Below, in pieces: positions 25,434-35,241 of a stretch of 64,000 bases of DNA. The notes beneath the pieces were generated by a model, which searched no databases, was not told where the DNA came from, and was given only the letters and a program-made list of their open reading frames with translations. Numbering within the stretch: the stretch's first letter is position 1; the number at the start of each line of letters is the position of its first letter. The stretch is from an uncultured Alcanivorax sp. (GTDB lineage Bacteria > Pseudomonadota > Gammaproteobacteria > Pseudomonadales > Alcanivoracaceae), in the NCBI RefSeq assembly GCF_947258575.1, contig NZ_CAMYIV010000010.1:186001-250000 (forward strand). Reading direction: 5' to 3'. Made by a program: the position numbers and the translations under genes.

Positions 25434-26492
25434 GTGAACTTCAAGATGAAAGCAACTCTGGCAGGTGCCGCCGCTGCACTGGCCATGGCCAGCGTACCGG
25501 GTACTGCCATGGCGCGTGACACTATCTCCATCGTGGGTTCCTCCACGGTATATCCGTTCGCCACCGTGGTGGCCGAGCGTTTCGGTCGTACCGGCAACGC
25601 CACCCCGAAAATCGAATCCACCGGTTCCGGCGGCGGCATGAAGCTGTTCTGCCAGGGCGTTGGTACCCAGCACCCGGACATCACCAATGCGTCACGTCGC
25701 ATGAAGAAGTCCGAGTTCGAGCTGTGCCAGAGCAATGGCGTGAAAGACATCACCGAAGTGAAGGTCGGCTACGATGGCATCGTTATCGCCAACTCCGTGA
25801 AGGGCGAGCACATCGATCTGTCCCTGCGTGACATCTTCCTGGCCCTGGCCAAGGATGTACCGAACCCGGATGGCAGCGAAGAGCTGGTTGCCAACCCTTA
25901 CAAGACCTGGAAAGACGTGAACCCGGCGCTGCCCAACACCGAAATCGAAGTACTCGGTCCGCCGCCGACTTCCGGTACCCGTGATGCCTTCAACGAGCTG
26001 GCCATCGAGGGTGGTTGCAAGACCTTCCCCTGGCTGAAGGCCATCAAGAGCGAAGACAAGTCCAAGTACAAGGCCATCTGCCGCAGCGTTCGTGAAGACG
26101 GTGTTTATGTGGAAGCCGGTGAAAACGACAACCTGATCGTGCAGAAACTGGAAAAGAACCCGGCCGCCTACGGTGTGTTCGGTTACTCCTTCCTGGATCA
26201 GAACCGCGGTGTGGTACAGGCTGCCAACGTGGATGGTGTTGAGCCGACCTTCGAAGCCATCGGCTCCGGCGACTACCCGGTATCCCGCTCCCTGTTCTTC
26301 TACGTGAAGAAAGCCCACGTGGGTGTGGTACCCGGTATCGAAGGCTACGTGAAAGAGTTCACCAGCGAGAAAGCCTGGGGCGACCAGGGTTACCTGGGCG
26401 AGAAAGGCCTGATCCCGCTGGGTGATGACCTGCGCAAGAGCATGGCCAAGCAGGCCCGCAGCCTGAAGTCCATGACTGGCGAAGAGTTGTAA
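25434..26492 (+). CDS. pstS: Phosphate ABC transporter substrate-binding protein PstS
   Basis: Periplasmic high-affinity phosphate receptor, 352 residues. The start is GTG 25434, seven bases after AGGAGG. The signal peptide ends about AMARD (residue 27). The phosphate loop SIVGSSTVYPFATVVAE and ESTGSGGGMKLFCQG, and later PPTSGTRDAFNEL, are typical of the PstS branch found in marine gammaproteobacteria. First gene of the pst cluster, with a Pho box upstream and a terminator between it and pstC. That would give more receptor than permease. Confidence 0.96.
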   Translation: MNFKMKATLAGAAAALAMASVPGTAMARDTISIVGSSTVYPFATVVAERFGRTGNATPKIESTGSGGGMKLFCQGVGTQHPDITNASRRMKKSEFELCQSNGVKDITEVKVGYDGIVIANSVKGEHIDLSLRDIFLALAKDVPNPDGSEELVANPYKTWKDVNPALPNTEIEVLGPPPTSGTRDAFNELAIEGGCKTFPWLKAIKSEDKSKYKAICRSVREDGVYVEAGENDNLIVQKLEKNPAAYGVFGYSFLDQNRGVVQAANVDGVEPTFEAIGSGDYPVSRSLFFYVKKAHVGVVPGIEGYVKEFTSEKAWGDQGYLGEKGLIPLGDDLRKSMAKQARSLKSMTGEEL

Positions 26493-26521
26493 GGGAATAA
26501 CAAAAAGCATGGATGCTTTCG

Positions 26522-26551
26522 GCCCGGTGGTGTTTGCCACCGGGCTTTTTC
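26522..26551 (+). terminator. Intrinsic terminator after pstS
   Basis: GCCCGGTGG-TGTTTG-CCACCGGGC followed by TTTTT, about 30 bases past the pstS stop. Probably partial read-through supplies pstCAB-phoU transcription. Confidence 0.85.
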
Positions 26552-26628
26552 GCCCCTGAAAAACCTGTATTTGTTCCACCAAGATCATTGCGGTGATTTT
26601 GTTTGAGCAAATCCGATCGGAGTACTAC

Positions 26629-28017
26629 ATGCAAACCGGAAACCTGCTGTTACTGCTGGTGGTGATGGTGGCTGGCGCCTACTTTGTGGGGCTTCGCCGC
26701 TCCTACGCGCTGGCCCGTCCCCTGGGGGGGATTCGCCACCTGCACTCGCTGCCGTTTTACTTTGCCATGCGTTCGGCCATGTGGTGTGCCATTCCTGCTC
26801 TGGTGGTGCTGGGCCTGTGGCTGGCGTTTGATGACAGCATTATCCGCCAGCAGGTGCTTGCCGGCTTGCCGGCGGAGCTGCAGCCGACGGATGCGTCCAG
26901 CTATAACCTGACGCTCAGCAAGATCCAGAACGTGGCCAGCGGTGCGCTGCCTGCTAATTTCGTCGAAGCGCCCATTGCTGCCGCGGCAGAGAACCTGCAG
27001 GCCCTGCGCCAGACCAGCGCCATGGCCCTGACCGTGGTGATTATCGTGCTGTGCATGTTCGGCGGCGCCTGGGCCTGGCTGAAAGTGTCACCGCAGTTGC
27101 GCGCTCGCCAGCAGGTGGAGCGGGTACTGCAGACCCTCTTCATGCTGTGTGCCACGGTGGCGATCCTGACCACCGTGGGCATTGTGCTGTCGGTCCTGTT
27201 CGAATCCATCCGCTTCTTCGGCAAGGTGCCGGTCACCGATTTCCTGTTCGGGTTGCAGTGGAGCCCACAGACTGCCCTGCGCGCCGATCAGGTAGCGTCC
27301 GGCGGTGCCTTCGGTGCCGTGCCATTGTTCATGGGCACCATGCTGATTTCCGCCATTGCATTGCTGGTGGCGGTGCCGGTGGGACTGATGTCCGCCATCT
27401 ACCTGGCGGAATACGCCAGCAACCGGGTTCGTACCGTGGCCAAGCCGGCACTGGAAGTACTGGCCGGGGTGCCCACTGTGGTGTACGGCTTCTTTGCCGC
27501 CCTGACGGTGGCGCCTTTCATTCGTGGCATGGGCGAATCCATCGGCCTGGATGTGGCGTCGGAATCCGCTCTGGCTGCCGGCCTGGTGATGGGCATCATG
27601 ATTATCCCCTTCGTGTCTTCCCTGGCGGACGATGTGATTACTGCCGTGCCCCAGGCCATGCGTGATGGCTCCCTCGGGCTGGGCGCCACCAAGAGCGAAA
27701 CCATCAAGAAGGTGATTTTCCCGGCGGCCCTGCCGGGCATCATGGGCGGCATCCTGCTGGCCGCCTCCCGGGCCATTGGCGAAACCATGATCGTGGTGAT
27801 GGCCGCTGGCCTGGCGGCCAATCTGACCGCCAATCCGCTGGAAGCGGTGACCACCATCACCGTACAGATTGTGACTTTGCTGACCGGCGACCAGGAATTC
27901 GACAGCGCCAAGACCCTGGCGGCCTTCGCCCTGGGCCTGATGTTGTTCATCACCACCCTGGTCATGAATATCTTCGCGCTGCATATCGTGAAGAAATACC
28001 GCGAGCAGTACGACTAG
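26629..28017 (+). CDS. pstC: Phosphate ABC transporter permease PstC
   Basis: Inner-membrane permease subunit of the Pst system, 462 residues. E. coli PstC is about 319, so the N-terminal half is enlarged, with two extra hydrophobic segments and a helical periplasmic-type insert (around residues 60-130). The C-terminal permease domain has the ABC coupling loop DGSLGLGATKSETIKKVIFP. Start ATG 26629 follows CGGAG by six bases. Adjacent to pstA with a 16-base gap. Confidence 0.94.
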   Translation: MQTGNLLLLLVVMVAGAYFVGLRRSYALARPLGGIRHLHSLPFYFAMRSAMWCAIPALVVLGLWLAFDDSIIRQQVLAGLPAELQPTDASSYNLTLSKIQNVASGALPANFVEAPIAAAAENLQALRQTSAMALTVVIIVLCMFGGAWAWLKVSPQLRARQQVERVLQTLFMLCATVAILTTVGIVLSVLFESIRFFGKVPVTDFLFGLQWSPQTALRADQVASGGAFGAVPLFMGTMLISAIALLVAVPVGLMSAIYLAEYASNRVRTVAKPALEVLAGVPTVVYGFFAALTVAPFIRGMGESIGLDVASESALAAGLVMGIMIIPFVSSLADDVITAVPQAMRDGSLGLGATKSETIKKVIFPAALPGIMGGILLAASRAIGETMIVVMAAGLAANLTANPLEAVTTITVQIVTLLTGDQEFDSAKTLAAFALGLMLFITTLVMNIFALHIVKKYREQYD

Positions 28018-28033
28018 GAGCCGGAGAGAGACC

Positions 28034-29302
28034 ATGAGCGAAACCACGGAAAAAGTTCGCAAGACGCTGGCCCGGCGCTACCGGGCCGAGAAGCGCTTCA
28101 AGGCATTTGGCATCGGCTCCATCGGCATTGGCTTGATGGCCCTGGTGCTGCTGTTCACCGACATTATTGGCAAGGGTCACAGCGCGTTCTTCGAGTATGA
28201 AGTCCAGCTGCCGATCACCTTTGACGCCGAGGTGCTGGATGTCAGCGACCCCCGCGACGAGGATGAACTGAACTACGGTAATTATCAGGGGGTGATCCGC
28301 GACGCCCTGGCAGAGCGCTTCCCCACCGTGGAAGGACGCCAGGATACCCGGGCGTTGAACCAGCTGGTGAGCACCGGCGCCGGTTATGCCCTGCGCGATA
28401 TGTTGCGCGAAGATCCTTCCCTGCTGGGCGAGACCCGCACCCTGTGGTTGCTGGCCGATGACGACGTGGACCTGTTCCTCAAGGCCAGTGAAAAGCAACG
28501 CGAAGACAGCCGCCTGAATACCAAGCAGCAGCAGTGGGTCGCCGAGCTGGAAGCCTCCGGGGAAACCCGGATGGTATTCAACCAGTCCCTGTTCAGCTAC
28601 GGCGATTCCCGTGAGCCGGAACAGGCCGGTATTCTCGGCGCCATTCTCGGGTCGCTGTTCACCATGATTGTGACCCTGGTGTTGAGTTTTCCGGTGGGTG
28701 TGGCCGCGGCGATCTACCTGGAAGAATTTGCCCCGAAGAACAAGTTCACCGATTTCATTGAAGTGAACATCAACAACCTGGCGGCGGTACCGTCGATCAT
28801 CTTCGGCCTGCTGGGTCTGGCGGTGATCATCGGCCTGTTCGGCCTGCCCCGCTCGGTGCCACTGGTGGGCGGTATCGTACTGACGTTGATGACGCTGCCG
28901 ACCATCATCATTTCCAGCCGCGCCGCCATCAAGGCGGTACCGCCCAGCATTCGCCAGGCGGCCATGGGGCTGGGGGCGTCGAAGATGCAGGTGGTATTGC
29001 ACCATGTGCTGCCGCTGGCGCTGCCGGGCATGCTCACCGGTGCCATCATCGGTATGGCCCAGGCCCTGGGTGAAACCGCACCGCTGCTGATGATCGGCAT
29101 GGTGGCCTTTATCGTCGATCTGCCCGCCGGCCCGCTGGATGCTGCCACGGTACTGCCGGTACAGATCTACCTGTGGGCAGACAGCCCGGAGCAATCTTTC
29201 GAAGCGTTGGCGTCCGCCGCGATCATGGTGCTGCTGGCCTTCCTGATCACCATGAACACCCTGGCGGTGGTACTGCGCAAGCGTCTTGAGCGGCGCTGGT
29301 AA
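28034..29302 (+). CDS. pstA: Phosphate ABC transporter permease PstA
   Basis: Second permease subunit, 422 residues. It is longer than the roughly 300 of E. coli because of an insert of about 150 residues between the first helix (IGIGLMALVLLFTDIIG) and the permease core. The coupling loop is RQAAMGLGASKMQVVLHHVL. GGAGAGAGACC precedes the ATG. Part of the pstCAB-phoU unit. Confidence 0.94.
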   Translation: MSETTEKVRKTLARRYRAEKRFKAFGIGSIGIGLMALVLLFTDIIGKGHSAFFEYEVQLPITFDAEVLDVSDPRDEDELNYGNYQGVIRDALAERFPTVEGRQDTRALNQLVSTGAGYALRDMLREDPSLLGETRTLWLLADDDVDLFLKASEKQREDSRLNTKQQQWVAELEASGETRMVFNQSLFSYGDSREPEQAGILGAILGSLFTMIVTLVLSFPVGVAAAIYLEEFAPKNKFTDFIEVNINNLAAVPSIIFGLLGLAVIIGLFGLPRSVPLVGGIVLTLMTLPTIIISSRAAIKAVPPSIRQAAMGLGASKMQVVLHHVLPLALPGMLTGAIIGMAQALGETAPLLMIGMVAFIVDLPAGPLDAATVLPVQIYLWADSPEQSFEALASAAIMVLLAFLITMNTLAVVLRKRLERRW

Positions 29303-29327
29303 CGGACCGGTAACGAGGATTTGAGTG

Positions 29328-30221
29328 ATGGAAACCGCACAGCAACTGGACAAACCGTCTCTGGGCAACAATGATGCGGCCAAAGACAAGGCCATAAACG
29401 AGCGTGACGCAATGACACAAGACACTCCCTATCCCGATCAGACCGTGGGTCAGCCCTTTGTGGACAACCCGAAAATGCGCCTGCGTGATGTGGAGGTGTT
29501 CTACGCCGATAATCAGGCTATCCATGGCGTCAGCCTGGATATCGGCAAGAACGAAGTGGTCTCGCTGATTGGTCCGTCCGGTTGCGGCAAGTCCACCTTC
29601 CTGCGCTGCCTGAACCGCATGAACGACACCATTGATATCTGTCGGGTGAAGGGCGATCTGCATCTGGAAGGGCAGGATCTTTACGACCCGAAACTGGATG
29701 TGGTGGAGCTGCGTGCCCGGGTGGGCATGGTGTTCCAGAAACCCAACCCGTTCCCCAAATCCATCTACGATAACGTGGCCTATGGGCCGCGCATCCATGG
29801 CCTGGCCAACAAGAAATACGACCTGGATGAGATCGTGGAAAACAGCCTGCGCAAAGCCGGCCTGTGGGATGAGGTGAAAGACCGCCTGCATGCGTCCGGC
29901 ACCGGCCTGTCCGGTGGCCAGCAGCAGCGTCTGTGTATTGCCCGCACCATCGCGGTGAGCCCGGAAGTGGTGCTGATGGATGAGCCCTGCTCCGCGCTGG
30001 ACCCCATCGCCACTGCCAAGATCGAAGAGCTGATCAGCGAACTGAGCGAGTCCTACACCATCGCCATCGTTACCCACTCCATGCAGCAGGCCGCGCGGGT
30101 GTCACACCGCACCGCCTACTTCCACCTGGGTCGTCTGGTGGAAATGAATGACACCGAGACCGTGTTCACCAAACCGGAACACGATCTGACGGAAGCCTAT
30201 ATCACCGGGCGCTTCGGCTAA
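29328..30221 (+). CDS. pstB: Phosphate ABC transporter ATP-binding protein PstB
   Basis: Cytoplasmic ATPase of the phosphate importer, about 297 residues. Walker A is GPSGCGKST (about residue 83), the signature [14 protein letters not shown] and Walker [14 protein letters not shown]. An N-terminal tail of roughly 45 residues exceeds the E. coli protein (257 residues); a start at a later Met ([11 protein letters not shown]) is possible. GAGG lies nine bases before ATG 29328; GTG 29325 is in frame. Confidence 0.96.
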   Translation: METAQQLDKPSLGNNDAAKDKAINERDAMTQDTPYPDQTVGQPFVDNPKMRLRDVEVFYADNQAIHGVSLDIGKNEVVSLIGPSGCGKSTFLRCLNRMNDTIDICRVKGDLHLEGQDLYDPKLDVVELRARVGMVFQKPNPFPKSIYDNVAYGPRIHGLANKKYDLDEIVENSLRKAGLWDEVKDRLHASGTGLSGGQQQRLCIARTIAVSPEVVLMDEPCSALDPIATAKIEELISELSESYTIAIVTHSMQQAARVSHRTAYFHLGRLVEMNDTETVFTKPEHDLTEAYITGRFG

Positions 30222-30245
30222 GCGCCGCTCGGAGGAAAACAGATC

Positions 30246-30959
30246 ATGGATCGCATGCATTTTGGTGAGCACAGCTCAACCCAGTTCAATGAGGCGCTGG
30301 AATCCATCCGCAACAATCTGATGGAGATGGGTGGCCTGGTGGAAAAGCAGGTAGTGGATGCCTTGCAGGCGTTGCTGCATGCGGATTCCGACCTGGCCCA
30401 GAAGGTGCTGGAGACGGAAGACAAGGTCGACAAGCTGGAAATGCTGATCGACGAGGAATGCACCCGGGTACTGGCTCTGCGCCAGCCTGCGGCCTCCGAC
30501 CTGCGTCTGATCATTGCCGTCACCAAGGCCGTCTCCGACCTGGAACGGATCGGCGACGAATCGGCCAAGATTGCCCGCATGGGCCAGCAGCTTGCGGAAG
30601 AGGGCGAGTCCCCCCGTGGCTACGTGGAAGTGCGGCACATTGGCAACCACGTGCGCAACATGCTGCGCGATACCCTGGACGCGTTCGCCCGTTTCGATGC
30701 CAAGAAAGCCCTGGCCGTCGCCGCTGAAGACAACGAAGTGGACATGGAATACCGCAGCGCCATGCGTTCGCTGGTGACCTTCATGATGGAAGATCCGCGC
30801 TCTATTACCCGGATCCTCAACATCATCTGGTCCCTGCGTGCTTTGGAGCGTATCGGTGACCACGCCCGCAACATCGGCGAGCAGGTCATCTACCTGGTGG
30901 AAGGCAAGGACGTACGCCACATCACCGTGGACGAGATCGAAGCCAAGCTGAAGAAGTAA
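30246..30959 (+). CDS. phoU: Phosphate transport system regulator PhoU
   Basis: Links the Pst transporter to the PhoR sensor kinase and represses Pho signalling when phosphate is abundant. 237 residues in two three-helix repeats, each with the metal-binding E-R-I-G-D motif (LERIGDESAKI and LERIGDHARNIGE). GGAGG precedes the ATG. Last gene of the pst unit; a terminator lies at 31192. Confidence 0.96.
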   Translation: MDRMHFGEHSSTQFNEALESIRNNLMEMGGLVEKQVVDALQALLHADSDLAQKVLETEDKVDKLEMLIDEECTRVLALRQPAASDLRLIIAVTKAVSDLERIGDESAKIARMGQQLAEEGESPRGYVEVRHIGNHVRNMLRDTLDAFARFDAKKALAVAAEDNEVDMEYRSAMRSLVTFMMEDPRSITRILNIIWSLRALERIGDHARNIGEQVIYLVEGKDVRHITVDEIEAKLKK

Positions 30960-30961
30960 AA

Positions 30962-31182
30962 GACAGCTGCGAGCTACGAGCTTCTAGCCACGAGCAAAAC
31001 CCTGCTACGTTGCCGCTGTAGGAGGGTCGCTTGAGACGCGAACCGAGCGCAGCGAGGAAATCGCCCGCAGAAGCGAGTGACGAGTTTCGAGTAACGAAAA
31101 GCAAAACCGGTTTTGATCTTCGAAACTCGCTTCTCGCAACTCGGAACTTTGCATCATCGCGCCGACAGCGACGCTCCTACAG
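30962..31182. repeat. Composite repeat block: families D and B
   Basis: Downstream of phoU. A family D array (AGCTGCGAGCTACGAGC) at 30963-30995 comes first. A second D palindrome at 31071-31150 (GAGTTTCGAG ... CTTCGAAACTCG) surrounds AAAACCGGTTTTGATC. The block is bracketed by family B arms TGTAGGAGGGTCGC (31017) and GCGACGCTCCTACAG (31168-31182). No gene is supported in 30960-31326. Confidence 0.65.
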
Positions 31183-31191
31183 GACCCTTAT

Positions 31192-31226
31192 AAAGGCTGT
31201 GCCCGTTTCGGGCGCGGCCTTTTTCG
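31192..31226 (+). terminator. Intrinsic terminator downstream of phoU
   Basis: AAAGGC-TGT-GCCCG-TTT-CGGGC-GC-GGCCTTTTT forms a stem ending in a T run; it separates the pst unit from the ars operon. Confidence 0.75.
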
Positions 31227-31290
31227 TTTCGGGCATCGTCACAAAACCTTCCCGCATTGAGCCTTGTATCTTGCAACGTGCGTCTTTAAT

Positions 31291-31317
31291 ATCCGTATTT
31301 CCGAATATACGAATACA
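31291..31317 (+). promoter_or_regulatory. Probable ArsR operator / arsR promoter
   Basis: Just upstream of arsR, CGTAT-TTCCGA-ATACG-like dyad within TATCCGTATTTCCGAATATA. It is AT-rich, sits 10-35 bases before the ATG, and resembles operators of small ArsR repressors. Autoregulation by arsenite is inferred. Confidence 0.5.
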
Positions 31318-31326
31318 GGGCGGCCC

Positions 31327-31647
31327 ATGCTCACTCCCACCCAGCTCTGCAAATGCCTCGGCGATGATCTTCGCTTGAGTCTGGTCTGTCTGTTGCACGG
31401 TCAGGGCGAGGTTTGTGTGTGTGATTTGGTGGATGCGGTCAGTGCGCCGCAGTCCACCGTGTCCCGGCATCTGGCCCAGTTGCGCCAGTGTCAGCTGGTG
31501 GTGGCGCGGCGCCAGGGCACCTGGATGCATTACCGCATCAACCCGGAGCTGCCCGCCTGGGCCCAACAGACGTTGGCGAATCTGGTATCACCGGCCTGCG
31601 AGGCCCTGTCTTTGACCCTTCCTGTCCCTGCCTGCTGCGAGAACTGA
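31327..31647 (+). CDS. arsR: Arsenical-resistance transcriptional repressor ArsR
   Basis: Winged-helix repressor of 106 residues that releases DNA on binding As(III). The arsenite-binding motif VCVCDL is present at the start of the DNA-binding region, followed by the recognition helix PQSTVSRHLAQLRQCQLV. The C-terminal CCEN adds further thiols. The start was chosen at ATG 31327 (MLTPTQLCKCLGDDLR). First gene of arsR-arsC-acr3, with arsC two bases downstream. Confidence 0.94.
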   Translation: MLTPTQLCKCLGDDLRLSLVCLLHGQGEVCVCDLVDAVSAPQSTVSRHLAQLRQCQLVVARRQGTWMHYRINPELPAWAQQTLANLVSPACEALSLTLPVPACCEN

Positions 31648-31648
31648 C

Positions 31649-32146
31649 ATGCAACTGCAACCCGTGACGATTCTGGTGCTGTGCACCGGTAATTCCTGCC
31701 GTTCCATTATCGGCGAAGCGTTGATCAATGCCCTGGGCGAAGATCGTTTTCGGGGGCTCAGTGCCGGCAGCCATCCCACCGGTCAGGTGAATCCCGGGGC
31801 GCTGGCGGTGCTGGCCCGCCATGGCATTACCCCGGCTAACCCGGCCTCCAAGTCCATGGACGACCTGGCCGATGAAGATATTGATCTGATCATCACCGTC
31901 TGCGACAGCGCTGCCGGAGAAGCCTGCCCGGTGTGGCTGGGGGATGTGCCCAAACTGCATTGGGGTCTGCCGGACCCGGCCCATGTGCAAGGCACGGACG
32001 AGGACATTGCCGCCGCCTTTGAGGCTACCTACCAGCAACTGGAAAAACGTCTTCAGGCACTGTTCGCGGTGTCGCTGGATGACCTCAATGAGAAAGGCCT
32101 GGTGGCCAGCGGTGAGCAAATCCACCGGGACCTGGAGGACCACTGA
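31649..32146 (+). CDS. arsC: Arsenate reductase, LMW-phosphatase (thioredoxin-coupled) type
   Basis: Reduces arsenate to arsenite for efflux. 165 residues with the phosphatase P-loop [14 protein letters not shown] (catalytic Cys12) and the two redox cysteines in [14 protein letters not shown]. These are the hallmark of thioredoxin-dependent ArsC related to low-molecular-weight tyrosine phosphatases. Adjacent to arsR; its stop overlaps the acr3 start. Confidence 0.94.
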   Translation: MQLQPVTILVLCTGNSCRSIIGEALINALGEDRFRGLSAGSHPTGQVNPGALAVLARHGITPANPASKSMDDLADEDIDLIITVCDSAAGEACPVWLGDVPKLHWGLPDPAHVQGTDEDIAAAFEATYQQLEKRLQALFAVSLDDLNEKGLVASGEQIHRDLEDH

Positions 32147-33174
32147 TGCCGTTTTTTGAACGTTACCTCAGCGTCTGGGTGGGCCTGGCGATTATTGCCG
32201 GGGTCGGCCTGGGGTTGGCAGTGCCGCCCCTGTTTCAGGCGGTGGCCGCGTTTGAGTACGCCCACGTGAATCTGGCGGTGGCGGTGTTCATCTGGGTGAT
32301 GGTCTACCCGATGATGATCCAGATTGATTTCACCGCGATCAAGAAAGTGGGACAGAACCCACGGGGGTTGCTGCTCACTCTGGTGATCAACTGGTTGATC
32401 AAGCCGTTCACCATGGCGGCGCTGGGCTGGCTGTTCTTCAAGGTATTGTTCGCCGGCTGGGTGGACCCGCAGACTGCCACCGAGTACATCGCCGGCATGA
32501 TCCTGCTGGGCGTGGCGCCCTGTACAGCCATGGTGTTCGTGTGGAGCCACCTGACCAAGGGCGACGCTAACTACACCCTGGTGCAGGTGTCGGTGAACGA
32601 CATCATCATGGTGTTTGCCTTTGCCCCTATCGCCGCCCTGCTGCTGGGTGTCAGTGATATCACCGTTCCCTGGGATACGCTGTTGTTGTCCGTGGTGCTG
32701 TATGTGGTGCTGCCGCTGATCGCCGGTTTCCTCACACGCCAGATGCTGGTGGCTAAAGGTGGCGAGGCGAAAGTGGAAAGCTTCGTTGGGGCGCTCAAGC
32801 CGATCAGCGTCATGGGTTTGCTGGCCACGGTGGTGCTGCTGTTCGGCTTCCAGGCGGAAACCATCCTCGCCAAACCCATGGCCATCGTGCTGATCGCTAT
32901 CCCGCTGCTGATCCAGACCTACGGCATCTTCGTGATTGCTTACTGGGCGGCTCGTCGCCTGCGGCTGAAACACAACGTGGCCGGCCCTGCCTGCCTGATC
33001 GGCACCAGCAATTTCTTCGAACTGGCGGTGGCCGTGGCCATCAGCCTGTTCGGTCTGCACTCCGGCGCGGCGCTGGCCACGGTGGTGGGGGTGCTGGTGG
33101 AAGTACCGGTGATGCTGACCCTGGTGGCGATCGTGAATCGCACTCCCCACTGGTTCGAAGAGAGCAATGAATAG
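32146..33174 (+). CDS. acr3: Arsenite efflux transporter Acr3
   Basis: Inner-membrane arsenite exporter of the BART superfamily, 342 residues and ten predicted helices. The conserved catalytic cysteine is Cys126 in [16 protein letters not shown], and NDIIMVF and [18 protein letters not shown] are also diagnostic. One-base overlap with arsC. Confidence 0.95.
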   Translation: MPFFERYLSVWVGLAIIAGVGLGLAVPPLFQAVAAFEYAHVNLAVAVFIWVMVYPMMIQIDFTAIKKVGQNPRGLLLTLVINWLIKPFTMAALGWLFFKVLFAGWVDPQTATEYIAGMILLGVAPCTAMVFVWSHLTKGDANYTLVQVSVNDIIMVFAFAPIAALLLGVSDITVPWDTLLLSVVLYVVLPLIAGFLTRQMLVAKGGEAKVESFVGALKPISVMGLLATVVLLFGFQAETILAKPMAIVLIAIPLLIQTYGIFVIAYWAARRLRLKHNVAGPACLIGTSNFFELAVAVAISLFGLHSGAALATVVGVLVEVPVMLTLVAIVNRTPHWFEESNE

Positions 33175-33285
33175 TTAATAGTGAATAGTTAATAGCGAAA
33201 TCAAAACCGTTTGTGATCAAGGGTTCGTCATTCCCACAGAGGCCCTTCGGCCACTTGTGGGAAGCGATGCCTGCATCGCGAAGAC
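33170..33285. repeat. Family C and family E repeats between acr3 and arsH
   Basis: GAATAGTTAATAGTGAATAG begins at the acr3 stop codon itself (33170-33196). A CCCACAGAGGC / GTGGGAAGCGATGCCTGCAT hairpin region (33232-33275) follows. It separates arsH from the rest of the ars operon. Confidence 0.65.
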
Positions 33286-33318
33286 GGCCTCCATTATTGC
33301 GAAAGAAGTCACCGTGCC

Positions 33319-34029
33319 ATGAAAGATATGCCTAACCTCGATAACGATTGTTTCCAGGTCCCGACTACCGACAGCGTATTCCGGGATCAATCGTCCACCC
33401 ACAAGCCGCGCATCCTGTTGTTGTACGGGTCCCTGCGCCAGCGTTCCTTCAGCCGATTGGTGGTGGCCGAGGCGGCGCGTCTGCTGGAGGCCATGGGGGC
33501 GGAGCCGCGGATTTTTCATGCCGATGGCCTGCCGCTGCCGGACAGTGAAGATGCCAGCCACCCAAAGGTGCAGGAACTGCGCGATCTGGTGACCTGGAGT
33601 GAGGGGATGGTGTGGTGCTCGCCGGAGCGCCATGGCGCCATGACCGGCATCATGAAAGCGCAGATCGACTGGATTCCCTTGTCCCTGGGCGCAGTGCGTC
33701 CTACCCAGGGAAAAACCCTGGCGGTGATGCAGGTATGTGGCGGCTCGCAATCGTTCAATGCGGTCAACCAGCTGCGCGTGCTGGGCCGCTGGATGCGCAT
33801 GCTCACCATCCCCAATCAGTCGTCGGTGCCCAAAGCGTTTCTGGAATTCGATGAAAACGATCGCATGAAAGCCTCAGGCTTCTATGACCGTATTGTTGAT
33901 GTGATGGAAGAGCTGGTGAAGTTCACGCTGCTTACCCGCGACCGCAGCGACTACCTCACCGACCGCTATTCCGAGCGCAAGGAAAGTGCTGAAGAACTGA
34001 TGAAGCGAGTGAATCAGCGCAGCCTGTAG
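33319..34029 (+). CDS. arsH: ArsH NADPH-dependent FMN reductase (organoarsenical oxidase)
   Basis: Flavoprotein that oxidises trivalent organoarsenicals to less toxic pentavalent forms. 236 residues with the flavodoxin-like phosphate loop [35 protein letters not shown] and [15 protein letters not shown], all characteristic of ArsH. It follows acr3 by 144 bp filled with repeats, so it may need its own promoter. Confidence 0.95.
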   Translation: MKDMPNLDNDCFQVPTTDSVFRDQSSTHKPRILLLYGSLRQRSFSRLVVAEAARLLEAMGAEPRIFHADGLPLPDSEDASHPKVQELRDLVTWSEGMVWCSPERHGAMTGIMKAQIDWIPLSLGAVRPTQGKTLAVMQVCGGSQSFNAVNQLRVLGRWMRMLTIPNQSSVPKAFLEFDENDRMKASGFYDRIVDVMEELVKFTLLTRDRSDYLTDRYSERKESAEELMKRVNQRSL

Positions 34030-34042
34030 GTCGTAAAGATTT

Positions 34043-34115
34043 TTTTACCACAGAGGGCACAGAGGACACGGAGATAAACATTTTCTCGGTGGGTTTGGAG
34101 TCCTCTGTGGTAAAA
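34043..34115. repeat. Family A palindrome downstream of arsH
   Basis: Arms TTTTACCACAGAGG (34043-34056) and CCTCTGTGGTAAAA (34102-34115), perfect over 14 bp, with divergent inner sequence. Situated between converging genes and ending in T/A runs on both strands, so it could terminate in both directions. Confidence 0.75.
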
Positions 34116-34152
34116 CCGCTTTTCCGCCTTTTATCTTTTCGACAACCGCGCA

Positions 34153-35241
34153 CTACTTCCGGTGCTGGGTGACCGGCTTGCCGCGGATCATTTTCTTTTC
34201 CACGAACGGTGAGGTCATGGCGCGCACCAGGGCGCTGTAGTTGACGCCGAAACGCACTTCGTCCCCCACCCGCAGGCGCAGTTTGCCGCAGTCCAGCAGC
34301 AGGTGATCGCCGCTGGCGCCGAGAATGGTCAGACCCTCGGGTGCAAGCAGTCCGTTCGGGTCCAGATCCTGTTCCCCCACCGCCAGAATCGCCCGTGTCA
34401 TGTCGCCGCTATCGGTGGAAACCACGTCGCCGCCGAAGGCGGTTTCGGCCAGCGTGCCCCAGGGCAGGGACGGTTTGGTTTTCGACTCGATTACTTCCGC
34501 CACCAGGGTGATGGCGTCGGTGTGCAGGCCGTCAACGGGCTGACGATGCAGGGGCTCGCAACCGAGCAGGATGGCTTCGCCGAGGCGCAGATGGTTGATG
34601 CGGCCGGTGGCGCTGTTGCCCAGTGCCCAGTCCAGGTTGGCGGAATTGCCGCCGGAAACCAGTCGCAGCTGGATACCCAGCGCGGTTTCCACCTCGCCGG
34701 CCAGGGTCGACAGGGCGCCCATGTTGTCCGCATCCGGGGCCATGCCGCTGTGGCAGGCCAGGTTGGTGCCGATGCCGGTGAGCTCCAGGTTGGGCAGCCG
34801 CACCACTTCGCGGGCGGCGCTGATCAGATCTTCAGGGAGAATGCCCTCACGCAGATCTCCCAGTTCCACCATCAGCACGATACCGTGGCTGCGTTCGGCT
34901 TCCTCGGCGGCGGCGGACAGTCGGCGTACCACCGACAGTTCGGTGTTGAAACTGATATCCGCGTTGCGTACCACCCGCTCCACCTGGCTGAGCATGGGCG
35001 AGCGGATCAGCATGATGGGGGCAGAAATGCGCTGCTGGCGCATGGCCTCGATATTCTCGATGCGCGAATCCCCCAGCCCGCTCATGCCGGCGCGCAACAT
35101 GGCCTTGGCAATGTCCAGGGAGCCCAGTGCCGCCTTGGTGACGCCGGTGACGGCGATGCCCCGGTCGCCCAGGTCTTCCACCAGCATGCGGGCATTGTGG
35201 CTGATCTTGTCCAGATTGATGTCCAGTCGCGGCGCGCTCAT
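34153..35241 (-). CDS. Alanine/ornithine racemase family PLP enzyme
   Basis: Fold-type III PLP racemase of 362 residues. The PLP lysine is Lys36 in GVTKAALGS. The barrel segments (LTGIGTNLACHSG, LVSGGNSANLDW, LRLGEAILLG) match the Orr-type amino-acid racemases rather than Alr or YggS. It is coupled by a 4-base ATGA overlap to the DUF1611 gene upstream. The pairing suggests metabolism of a D-amino acid, perhaps D-glutamate or D-ornithine. Substrate not proven. Confidence 0.85.
   Translation of the reverse strand: MSAPRLDINLDKISHNARMLVEDLGDRGIAVTGVTKAALGSLDIAKAMLRAGMSGLGDSRIENIEAMRQQRISAPIMLIRSPMLSQVERVVRNADISFNTELSVVRRLSAAAEEAERSHGIVLMVELGDLREGILPEDLISAAREVVRLPNLELTGIGTNLACHSGMAPDADNMGALSTLAGEVETALGIQLRLVSGGNSANLDWALGNSATGRINHLRLGEAILLGCEPLHRQPVDGLHTDAITLVAEVIESKTKPSLPWGTLAETAFGGDVVSTDSGDMTRAILAVGEQDLDPNGLLAPEGLTILGASGDHLLLDCGKLRLRVGDEVRFGVNYSALVRAMTSPFVEKKMIRGKPVTQHRK

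Noticed and set aside
27088-28062. 324-codon minus-strand frame, and the 487-codon frame 27962-29425
   Set aside because: Both are antisense to pstC and pstA, which carry complete permease motifs.
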